Assembly: GCF_024758725.1 (NCBI RefSeq)
Contig: NZ_CP096972.1
Span: 161,001-225,000 of the forward strand
Direction of reading: 5' to 3'
DNA length: 64,000 nucleotides
From: Sphingomonas sp. SUN039
Lineage (GTDB): Bacteria; Pseudomonadota; Alphaproteobacteria; Sphingomonadales; Sphingomonadaceae
Made by a program: the position numbers and the translations under genes. The notes beneath the pieces were generated by a model. That model worked only from the letters and a program-made list of their open reading frames with translations, did not search any database and was not told where the DNA came from. Every line of letters starts with the position of its first letter. Position 1 is the stretch's first letter. Shown one piece after another: positions 1 to 6,323 of this stretch.

Positions 1-1
1 G

Positions 2-616
2 AAGCCGCGTGTCGATGACGATGCGGATGACGAGCTCGATCTCGGTGCCTATATCGATACCCTACCGCCGGTCGATGCGCCGCGTCGCCCGATTTTTGCC
101 GACCGCGAACTCGGTGCGCCGTTCATGTCGGACGAGGCGCTAGCGACGGCGCCCGCGCTGCCGCTGGTTCTGACGCCACCCGAACCGGTAACCGAACCGG
201 AACAGGAATTGGCACTCGAAGCGCCTGAAGTCGAACCCGAGCCTGCACTTGTTCTCGATGCACCCGAAGAGACTGTCCCGGTCGCTCCCGAACCCGCCGT
301 GCCGCAGATGGACGTCGACCCCGCACTCGAAGCGCCGCTCGACATCGCCGAATTCGACTTGCCGCCGGTCGCCGACGCACGCGAGCCGATTTCGGACGAA
401 AGCAGCATCGATACGCTGATCCGCCGTCTGGAAGCCGGGATGGCGCGTCGCGCGGGACCGCCGCCGCCCAATCCGCCGGCCGCTGCGGCCAACCCGCTGA
501 GCGCGATGCGCGACATGATGGGCATTGCCCGCGAGCCCGAAGCGCAGAACGACATAGGCTCGGCCCGTGCGCTCGACACGCTTCAACGCCTTGCCGCGCG
601 CCGCATGGCGGGTTGA
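2..616 (+). CDS. Acidic Pro/Glu/Ala-rich protein, C-terminal part (partial)
   Basis: The reading frame is already open at the left edge, so the N-terminus lies outside the window. About 204 residues are visible. The first 120 are rich in Pro, Glu, Ala and Asp (repeated PE, EPEPE-like stretches), which suggests an extended, disordered, acidic linker. The last 60 residues look folded, with a helical segment around SIDTLIRRLEAGMARR and a final helix around LDTLQRLAARRMAG. I do not recognise a family. The stop codon at 614-616 abuts the end of the convergent gene at 617 with no space for a terminator. Confidence 0.6.
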   Translation, partial: KPRVDDDADDELDLGAYIDTLPPVDAPRRPIFADRELGAPFMSDEALATAPALPLVLTPPEPVTEPEQELALEAPEVEPEPALVLDAPEETVPVAPEPAVPQMDVDPALEAPLDIAEFDLPPVADAREPISDESSIDTLIRRLEAGMARRAGPPPPNPPAAAANPLSAMRDMMGIAREPEAQNDIGSARALDTLQRLAARRMAG

Positions 617-901
617 TCAGGCGTCGATCGTCAGCGCTTCGACGCTAATCCGTCGCGGGTCTTCGTCCCCGGCTTCGACCACCGCCACATCGGCGACAAA
701 GCCGCGCGGCAGGGAAATCTCCACCTCGCCGATTCGGCGCGCGAACGCCGCGATATCGGGGGATGCCTCGGTCTCCACCCGCAAGCGATGGCGCTCGCCC
801 GAAAAGGTCGCACTGAACCACGGCGTTGCGGTGTGCGACACGAGATATATAGGCCCGAGCTGCACCGCGAAGGCCGCCAGCAATGCGCTCTCAACGCTCA
901 T
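617..901 (-). CDS. Hypothetical 94-residue protein
   Basis: The start codon was placed at 901 because it overlaps the stop of the upstream 57-residue gene as ATGA, a typical translational-coupling junction. A longer frame reaching upstream would run through that gene in another frame. The protein starts MSVESALLAAFAVQLGPIYL and has a short hydrophobic N-terminal region, then alternating beta-like stretches (FSATFSGERHRLRVE, VEISLPRGFVADVAVVE). I recognise no family. It is probably co-transcribed with the 57-residue gene and, through the shared intergenic region, may be under control of the divergent S24 repressor. Confidence 0.55.
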   Translation of the reverse strand: MSVESALLAAFAVQLGPIYLVSHTATPWFSATFSGERHRLRVETEASPDIAAFARRIGEVEISLPRGFVADVAVVEAGDEDPRRISVEALTIDA

Positions 902-1071
902 CGCCCGCATCCTTCTATATACGCCGTCACCCGCCGCAACAGCCGGTCGCCGACCGTGCGCCCGCGCCGCAGGTCGTGCACGAAGCGGGGATCGCGCGCG
1001 GCCTCGCGCCCGAAACGGGTCGGGGGCGTGCCGGTGCGACGCAAATGGGTTTCGACAAGAGTCAGCAACAT
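898..1071 (-). CDS. Small 57-residue basic protein, HTH-like
   Basis: A complete short gene on the minus strand, ATG at 1071 and TGA at 898-900. It encodes MLLTLVETHLRRTG followed by the motif TRFGREAARDPRFVHDLRRGR. From memory, small proteins with a T-x-FGR-x-A-x-x-DPRFV-x-DL pattern recur in sphingomonads; they look like compact helix-turn-helix folds, but I cannot run a search. Its stop overlaps the next start by ATGA. Its start faces the S24 repressor gene across 94 bp that contain three palindromic operators, so it is a likely repression target. Confidence 0.6.
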   Translation of the reverse strand: MLLTLVETHLRRTGTPPTRFGREAARDPRFVHDLRRGRTVGDRLLRRVTAYIEGCGR

Positions 1072-1096
1072 CGGGGTGCTCCAAAGTTTGATTCGC

Positions 1097-1159
1097 TAGG
1101 CACTTTCCTATTTCAAAGGGATTTTCCTACTTGTCTAGGGGTTTTCCTATCACTATAGG
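1097..1159. promoter_or_regulatory. Three tandem palindromic operators plus a fourth overlapping the RBS
   Basis: Three near-identical 14-bp sites read TAGGCACTTTCCTA (1097-1110), AAGGGATTTTCCTA (1116-1129) and TAGGGGTTTTCCTA (1136-1149). Their consensus is WAGG-N6-CCTA, and starts are 19 and 20 bp apart, close to two helical turns. A further palindrome CCTAT-CACT-ATAGG (1146-1159) overlaps the third site and runs into the AGGAG ribosome-binding site of the S24 gene. The arrangement between divergent genes resembles phage-repressor operators and suggests cooperative autorepression; binding is inferred. Confidence 0.6.
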
Positions 1160-1165
1160 AGATTC

Positions 1166-1822
1166 ATGACCGATGCCCGTACCGCGCTCGACCAGCTGAT
1201 CCGCGACCGGGGCGAGGACTATGCCTCGCTATCGCGGCTGCTCGGGCGCAACGCTGCCTATATCCAGCAGTTCATCCGGCGCGGCACGCCGCGCAAGCTC
1301 GACGAGGAGGACCGGCGGACGCTCGCGCGCTACTTTCGCGTCGACGAGGCGGTGTTGGGCGGGCCGCGCACCCCTGTCATCGCCAAGCCGCAATCACGGC
1401 GCGGGGCCGATTTCGTCCGTATCCCCCGCCTTGCTATCGGTGCATCGGCAGGGCCGGGTGCGCTCGATACCGAGGATGCCGCGGCCGGCGAATTCGTCCT
1501 CGACGCCCGTTCGGTCCGGGCACTGGGCGATGCGGGCATGCTCTCGATGATCCAGGTCAGCGGCGATTCGATGGAGCCGACCCTGGGCGACAGCGACGAC
1601 ATTTTGGTCGACCGCAGCGATGCCGCCGAGCGGGTGCGCGACGGCATCTACGTCCTGCGCTTCGACGATGCGCTCAATGTGAAGCGCATCGCGATGAACC
1701 CCGAAGGTCGCCGCTTCACCGTCCGCAGCGACAATCCCGCCTATCCGTCATGGCCCGATTGCGATCCGGCGCGGATCGACATCATCGGGCGGGTGGTATG
1801 GGTCGGGAGAAGGGTGCGTTAG
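1166..1822 (+). CDS. S24-family (LexA/CI-like) repressor-protease
   Basis: A 218-residue protein with an N-terminal DNA-binding helical region (about residues 5-60, LSRLLGRNAAYIQQFIRRG as the likely recognition part) and a C-terminal S24 peptidase domain. The catalytic Ser is S135 in GDSMEP, and the catalytic Lys is K173 in NVKRI. A candidate self-cleavage Ala-Gly lies near residues 95-96 (ASAG), in the linker. LexA/CI-type proteins cleave themselves during SOS; whether this one does is unknown. The start follows AGGAG by four bases. The three upstream palindromes make autoregulation likely. It is CI/C2-like rather than LexA itself, since the N-terminus is not the LexA winged helix. Confidence 0.88.
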   Translation: MTDARTALDQLIRDRGEDYASLSRLLGRNAAYIQQFIRRGTPRKLDEEDRRTLARYFRVDEAVLGGPRTPVIAKPQSRRGADFVRIPRLAIGASAGPGALDTEDAAAGEFVLDARSVRALGDAGMLSMIQVSGDSMEPTLGDSDDILVDRSDAAERVRDGIYVLRFDDALNVKRIAMNPEGRRFTVRSDNPAYPSWPDCDPARIDIIGRVVWVGRRVR

Positions 1823-1823
1823 C

Positions 1824-3011
1824 CTATTCTCTCGCCAGCCCTTCGACTTTCGCCAGATCGACCCCCGCGACCGCCGCTTTCAGCACATCGATGGACGCTG
1901 CGTGTCCTTCGGCCTGGACCATTACCCGGTCGCCGACGATGGTGCCGTAGCTGCCGCGCTTGTCGGCGGTGTCGAACTTTTCGGTCGTCATCCGCCCGTC
2001 GACCTTGCCGACCTTTTCGTAGCTGGTGCCTTCCTGTTTCGACGACTGGACGTTGAGCGCCCCGCCAAGCGCGGCAAGGCCGCCCATGGCGCCCATGTCG
2101 GTCACCGACAGCTTGATCTCGCTGTCGCCCGATCCGTAGCGCGCCTCGGCATTCGACCCGGCAATCCCTGCCGCGCCGCCCGACTGGCTTTCGATCGAGG
2201 TGCGCGCCAAGCCGTTGAGTGTCGCCGGGAGCAAGCCTTGCAGCACATCGGGCGCGATAGCGGGCGCGGCCTGGCCCGACTTCATGCGTTCGGCCGCCGC
2301 TTCCATTTTCTTGGTCGCTTCGTCGAGCTTGCCCATGTCGAGCGATCCTCCGCCCGGCATGTTGACCGTACCCGATACCGTGCCCGCACTCGACACCAGC
2401 CCGCCGCCGCCGAACAGCAGCGCAACGGGCGCGGTGATCAGGCCGACCGCGAGCGAGGCGACGACCAGGCACAGCACGACCACCGCCGTATAGCCGACCG
2501 CCTTGTCCTCGGGTGCCTTCATCAGCACCGGCAGCCCGAGATAGATCAGGTAGAGCGAGTAAAGTCCGCCGATGATGCCGAGCAGACCCAGCATCGGCAT
2601 CAACCCGAAGATACCCGCAACCCAGCTCGCCGTTGCGCCATAGGCCGCGACCTTGAACGCAGAGAGCCGGTTCTTGGTGCCGCCGAACTGCGGCGCGAGC
2701 GCCTCGATCACCAGGGCCATGACATAGACCATGACCAGAGTCAGCGCGTAGCCGACGAGCGCCGTCACGATGCTGCTGAGCAATGTCGGGCGATAGACGA
2801 TGCCGAACGCGCCATGCCCGAACATTTGCCCGCCGATCAGCGAGGCAACCGGGCCGATGGCCGCGAGCGGAATGACATGGCTTTTGTAGATATCGGCAAT
2901 CGTCGACGGCTCGGCGTCGATGCGCGGCCATTCGGTCTTCGGCGTCAGCAGGATGTTCTTCACCCGCCCGATAAGGCTGTTGCCCGCCGGTCCCGGTCCT
3001 AAATCGCTCAT
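1824..3011 (-). CDS. Yip1-family membrane protein
   Basis: The 395-residue protein begins with a conserved cytoplasmic stretch (SLIGRVKNILLTPKTEWPRI), then about five hydrophobic segments between residues 45 and 200, matching the bacterial YIP1 domain. The remaining 190 residues are soluble and Gly/Ala/Met-rich, which is longer than a minimal Yip1 protein. The function of bacterial Yip1 proteins is not settled. It lies between the S24 repressor, whose stop is one base away on the other strand, and the holin gene 59 bp upstream on the same strand, so it may be co-transcribed with the lysis pair. Confidence 0.8.
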   Translation of the reverse strand: MSDLGPGPAGNSLIGRVKNILLTPKTEWPRIDAEPSTIADIYKSHVIPLAAIGPVASLIGGQMFGHGAFGIVYRPTLLSSIVTALVGYALTLVMVYVMALVIEALAPQFGGTKNRLSAFKVAAYGATASWVAGIFGLMPMLGLLGIIGGLYSLYLIYLGLPVLMKAPEDKAVGYTAVVVLCLVVASLAVGLITAPVALLFGGGGLVSSAGTVSGTVNMPGGGSLDMGKLDEATKKMEAAAERMKSGQAAPAIAPDVLQGLLPATLNGLARTSIESQSGGAAGIAGSNAEARYGSGDSEIKLSVTDMGAMGGLAALGGALNVQSSKQEGTSYEKVGKVDGRMTTEKFDTADKRGSYGTIVGDRVMVQAEGHAASIDVLKAAVAGVDLAKVEGLARE

Positions 3012-3070
3012 GATCTTTCCCCTCTTGACGAGAATCGGGGCCGGGTCCGTTCCAGCAGGGCGCGACCCCC

Positions 3071-3484
3071 TTATTTCTCGAACCCCCGGGCCTTACCCCA
3101 GCTCCGCGCCGCTGTGTAGCCCAGATAGCCGGTACCGAAGAGCGCCCACATCGATTCGGGGATTGCGGCGAGGTAGGCAGTCATGCCCGCCGCGACGTTC
3201 GTTGCCATTTTCGGCTGGACCGCCGCGATCAGGCCCATCGGGATCGCCCACAGGATCATCGCGTACATGACATAGAGGAACGAGGGGCGCGCGCGGCTCG
3301 TCCAGGGGTCGGGGCTTTCGGCCTCGGCCACGATGGCGGACAACTGCGTGCGGAGCGTTTCCATGTCCTGCGACCCCTGCATCTTGAGCAGTTCGAGCTT
3401 GGCCGCATCGCGGGCGCGGGGATCGGGAATGATCTTGTCGATCAGGCCCGCAATCGGGGCGAACAGCGATTCGATGATGGGCAT
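3071..3484 (-). CDS. Three-TM holin, GTA-release type
   Basis: The 137-residue protein has an amphipathic N-terminus, a charged helix (residues 20-60), then two clear hydrophobic segments at about 68-88 (FLYVMYAMILWAIPMGLIA) and 97-125, ending in basic residues. This layout fits the Pfam family of three-TM holins for gene-transfer release, including the Rhodobacter capsulatus GTA holin. Such holins permeabilise the inner membrane and let endolysin reach the wall. The adjacent upstream gene is a GH108 muramidase, the expected partner. No head, tail or terminase genes are in the window. Confidence 0.82.
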   Translation of the reverse strand: MPIIESLFAPIAGLIDKIIPDPRARDAAKLELLKMQGSQDMETLRTQLSAIVAEAESPDPWTSRARPSFLYVMYAMILWAIPMGLIAAVQPKMATNVAAGMTAYLAAIPESMWALFGTGYLGYTAARSWGKARGFEK

Positions 3485-3550
3485 GTCTTTTCTCCAAAGG
3501 TCACAAAGGTCACACTTAAAACGGCGCGGCGCCCCGTTCGGGAGGGGGCG

Positions 3551-4090
3551 TCAGCCGAGGCGATTGGCCAGCCAGCCGTACAGAAACGCCTCATTGGCGG
3601 GTCGGCGTTCGGCGAGGTCGAGGTAGCGTTCGCCCTGCAATGCCTCGAGCGCCTTCATCAGCACGCTTTCGCCGTGCGGTTTACGGCGCGCGAGGAAGGC
3701 AGTGAGAGCCGCCTGGGTTGCATCGTCGATGCGCGGACCCGGCACGATGTCGGGGTAGTCCGCCGCGCCGCGATTGAGTGCGTTGAGCGCGCGCTGCAGG
3801 AACGACACCGCGACTGCCGGTCCCATGTTGACGCCGGTGTCGAACAATTCCGCCGCGACATCGGGGGCCGCGTCAGCAATGCGGTCGAAGCCGGGGCGCA
3901 CCCAATAAATGCGGCGATAGATCGCGACCGCCTCGTCGCGGGGAAAGACGCGCATCTCGCCGTGATAGCCATGTGCGCGGGCAACCGCCTCGGTAATCCC
4001 CCAGCGTGTCGCGCCGCCGCGGTCGGCGGGGTGGTCGCTAAAGCCGCCCTCGCGACCGATGACGGCGTCGATGAGCTCGTCGATATCCAT
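3551..4090 (-). CDS. GH108 N-acetylmuramidase (endolysin)
   Basis: The 179-residue protein has the GH108 signature near the N-terminus: REGGFSDHPADRGGATRWGI, with the likely catalytic Glu at residue 14. A peptidoglycan-binding-like region follows (FDTGVNMGPAVAVSFLQRAL). Enzymes of this family cleave the glycan backbone of peptidoglycan. The start MDIDEL at 4090 was chosen because upstream codons in the same frame are low-complexity and run into a hairpin repeat. There is no signal peptide, so it needs the holin encoded 66 bp downstream. The holin/GH108 order matches the R. capsulatus GTA lysis genes. Confidence 0.85.
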   Translation of the reverse strand: MDIDELIDAVIGREGGFSDHPADRGGATRWGITEAVARAHGYHGEMRVFPRDEAVAIYRRIYWVRPGFDRIADAAPDVAAELFDTGVNMGPAVAVSFLQRALNALNRGAADYPDIVPGPRIDDATQAALTAFLARRKPHGESVLMKALEALQGERYLDLAERRPANEAFLYGWLANRLG

Positions 4091-4169
4091 GGCAACTAAC
4101 CTTCTGCTTTGCCGAGTCGTTCGGAACATAACCAGAACGGTTAGGTGTAGGAAAGAGGCAAGGCGCAAT

Positions 4170-4253
4170 AATTTTGGCGAAACTAAAATTGGGCGCACCG
4201 CGAGGCCTCCGACGGCCTCGCGCGGGCGAGGACGGACGGCGTGGCATTGCCAC
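4170..4253. repeat. Multi-hairpin repeat element, copy 1
   Basis: It lies between the divergent muramidase and tRNA-Pro genes. Hairpins in order are AATTTT/AAAATT (4170-4175 with 4185-4190), a perfect 9-bp stem CGCGAGGCC/GGCCTCGCG (4199-4207 with 4214-4222), and GTGGC/GCCAC (4241-4245 with 4249-4253). A related element with the same order and spacing occurs at 23668-23783: both have a TTTRGCGRARCTAAA hairpin, then about 25 bases later CGGCCTCGC, a CGAGGAC and a TGGC-WTTGCCA hairpin. Confidence 0.55.
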
Positions 4254-4314
4254 GATGAAGACGAGACTCGCTGTTGCCAATCCTTGCGTGCTTGCCTAAA
4301 CGCCGCGCCTCGGT

Positions 4315-4391
4315 CGGGACGTAGCGCAGCCTGGTAGCGCATCACACTGGGGGTGTGGGGGTCGCAGGTTCGAATCCTGTCGTCCCGACCA
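4315..4391 (+). tRNA. tRNA-Pro (anticodon GGG)
   Basis: The 77-base gene folds as a cloverleaf. The 7-bp acceptor stem is CGGGACG/CGTCCCG, the D stem GCGC/GCGC, and the anticodon stem TCACA/TGTGG closes loop CTGGGGG with anticodon GGG. The T arm is GCAGG-TTCGAAT-CCTGT, and the 3' CCA is encoded. It reads proline CCC codons. A lower-GC stretch follows, but no integrase gene is visible, so its use as an attachment site is unsupported here. Confidence 0.97.
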
Positions 4392-4694
4392 AGATAGCAA
4401 AGATTTCTTAAGGTATTGATTTGTGAGATATAAACGTCTCACGGCGACCCACGTTAACTTGTTACCGTTTCGTGTCTGCGAGCGATCCCTGGGAATATCC
4501 GCACATTGTGCATTCGTGCGTGAGGCAGGCTTGTTCAGGGCTTTGTCGAGATTGCAGCCGTTCGCTCATAGCCTGTAAGCCCTGATCGTTGCTGTCGTCG
4601 TTTTTGTCATATGGACGGCAAAGGTGCTGGCAGCGCCAAGGAATGCACGTGACGATCCTCGTTTTTTTGGACGAACCGTGCCCCTGCCCGTGCC
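4392..4694. other. Gene-free, relatively AT-rich stretch
   Basis: About 300 bases between tRNA-Pro and the end of the exopolysaccharide gene on the other strand. It is visibly richer in A and T than its surroundings. It holds a weak hairpin GTGAGA/TCTCAC (4423-4428 with 4437-4442) and a T-run near 4664-4670. No reading frame here has convincing codon use, and I see no gene. It may be a remnant of an old insertion at the tRNA. Confidence 0.5.
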
Positions 4695-6095
4695 TCAATA
4701 AGCGCCTCTCCCGCCAACTACGGCGGGAATTGTGCGCGCGAGCAGCGCAAGGTCCTGCCGCAGCGAGGGCTTGTCGAGATAAGCTATGTCCATCGCCACC
4801 TGTTCCTCGAAAGGGATTTCAGCACGGCCCGAGACTTGCCATGTGCAGGTAATTCCGGGCTTGCCCGCCAGCCGCGGCCAGACACGGTCGTGATAACTGA
4901 TAACCTCCTTGGGCAGTGCCGGGCGCGGGCCGACCAGCGCCATCGAGCCACCGACCACATTCAACAATTGCGGCAATTCATCGATCGAGAAGCGACGAAT
5001 GAAACGTCCGACGCGCGTGATACGCGGGTCGTGACGCATTTTGAAACAGGTCGCGTCGCGCTCCGACTGGGCGCGCAGTGCTTCGAGCCGCGCCTCGGCA
5101 TCGACCGCCATCGAGCGGAACTTGAGCATCAAAAAGGGCTTGCCGTCACGCCCGATCCGCGTTTGCCGGAAAAGAACGGGGCCGCCGTCCTCGAGGCGGA
5201 TCGCGACGGCGACCGCCGTGAGCAGCGGTGCGAGGATGACCAGCGCTGCTGTGCCTGCCGCAACGTCGAGCCCGCGCTTGATCATCCGGCGGCCCAGCCC
5301 GGCAAGGTCGCGCACGGCAAGGGCATGGGCGCAAGCACGGGCGAGGAACACCCCGTTGCCGGCGAGGTAGCGCCGTGCCATCCGGCGCGGTTCCTGCGCC
5401 AGCCGCCATACCCATTCGAGACCCGTCTGGCGCAGCGCCAGCGGTGCGCGAGGAATGCGCCCGGCATAATAGTCGAACAGCCCCCCGACGCCCATGACAA
5501 CGGGTGCCGCGAGTGCATCGGCGAAGTGCGCGATCCAGCGCTCCTGCCTGGGCACGCCAAAGCCGACGAGAACGATCTTCGCGCCGGACGCGTTGATCGC
5601 ATCGAGCACCGCTTCCTCCGCCTCGGGCGCGTAAAAGCCGTGCATCGCTCCGGCGACCTTGAGGTCCGGGAAGCGCGCCCGCATCGCCGAGCCCGCCGCG
5701 TGGGCAACGCCGGGCTGGCCACCAAGCAGGAAAATCGGCACGCCGGTATCAGTGGCGCGCGCGCATAGCTCGGGAAACAGGTCGGTGCCGTTGAGGTTCT
5801 CGCCAAGGCGGACGCCCGCAAGCCCGGCGGCGATCCGTATCCCGATCCCGTCGGGCAGCAGCATGTCCGATTTCTTGAGGGCGCGCCGGTAACGCGGATC
5901 GCGCGCGGCGATATTGACGCAATGCGCGTTGACGAAACTGACGACGGTAGGTGTGCCGATCAGCGCGCGCAGCACAAGATCGTCGGCCACGTCGGCGCGC
6001 GTTCGCGCGGCAAGCTTCAGGCCGAAGAGGGTGGCGGCAGGCCGCGCGATGCGCGGGGCGAAACTGACGGGCGAAGGCATGGTGAAAGCGGTCAT
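4695..6095 (-). CDS. Fused WecG/TagA glycosyltransferase and phosphoglycosyl transferase
   Basis: The 466-residue protein joins two enzymes. Residues 20-245 are a WecG/TagA/CpsF (GT26) glycosyltransferase, with SFVNAHCVN (53-61), PDGIG (81-85), NGTDLF (102-107), LLGG (123-126) and GVPRQERW (180-187). Residues 270-466 are a monotopic sugar-phosphate transferase with one membrane segment (about 277-300) and the motifs KFRSM (325-329), DELPQLLNV (372-380), LVGPRP (387-392) and PGITCTWQVSGR. It should put the first sugar phosphate on undecaprenyl phosphate and add the second sugar. The start at 6095 follows AGGGA. A sigma-54-like promoter sits about 40 bp upstream. Confidence 0.9.
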   Translation of the reverse strand: MTAFTMPSPVSFAPRIARPAATLFGLKLAARTRADVADDLVLRALIGTPTVVSFVNAHCVNIAARDPRYRRALKKSDMLLPDGIGIRIAAGLAGVRLGENLNGTDLFPELCARATDTGVPIFLLGGQPGVAHAAGSAMRARFPDLKVAGAMHGFYAPEAEEAVLDAINASGAKIVLVGFGVPRQERWIAHFADALAAPVVMGVGGLFDYYAGRIPRAPLALRQTGLEWVWRLAQEPRRMARRYLAGNGVFLARACAHALAVRDLAGLGRRMIKRGLDVAAGTAALVILAPLLTAVAVAIRLEDGGPVLFRQTRIGRDGKPFLMLKFRSMAVDAEARLEALRAQSERDATCFKMRHDPRITRVGRFIRRFSIDELPQLLNVVGGSMALVGPRPALPKEVISYHDRVWPRLAGKPGITCTWQVSGRAEIPFEEQVAMDIAYLDKPSLRQDLALLARTIPAVVGGRGAY

Positions 6096-6134
6096 GGAGC
6101 AACAAGTCCCTGTGACGATTGACGCGGGTGCCAG

Positions 6135-6150
6135 TTCAGGGGACGTGCCA
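6135..6150 (-). promoter_or_regulatory. Candidate sigma-54 promoter of the WecG-fusion gene
   Basis: Read on the minus strand: TGGCACG (6150-6144), four bases, CTGAA (6139-6135). The -24 part matches the sigma-54 consensus exactly and the spacing is right. The -12 part has A where consensus has C. Predicted transcription starts near 6125, giving a leader of about 30 nt before the ATG. It has the same form as the site upstream of the export lipoprotein gene. Confidence 0.5.
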
Positions 6151-6247
6151 GAAATGCGGATTTGAGGCGTTCGGCGCGCCTCGATGGTTAACCGACCGGG
6201 AGCGTTGCAGTCCGCGATTGCATTGCGCATGCCAAACGCAGCCGTTT

Positions 6248-6260
6248 TTGCAAAATGCAA
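6248..6260. promoter_or_regulatory. Candidate enhancer site TTGCA-AAA-TGCAA
   Basis: A 13-bp palindrome with 5-bp arms and an AAA spacer lies between the divergent fusion and flippase genes. The identical 13-mer occurs at 14452-14464 upstream of the export operon and the sigma-54 activator gene. It is 97 bp upstream of the -24 element of the candidate promoter at 6135-6150, a normal enhancer distance. Confidence 0.5.
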
Positions 6261-6323
6261 GAGCGGCGCCGGATGGATGCCCCGTGCGACAGGCTTGGCA
6301 CGGAATTTGGATAGGAGCTCGTG

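Noticed and set aside
1097..1159. SOS/LexA box before the S24 gene
   Set aside because: The repeats are WAGG-N6-CCTA, not the alphaproteobacterial GTTC-N7-GTTC LexA site.
4462..4698. A possible 78-residue gene in the AT-rich stretch
   Set aside because: Codon choice is poor, no ribosome-binding site, and no recognisable protein pattern.
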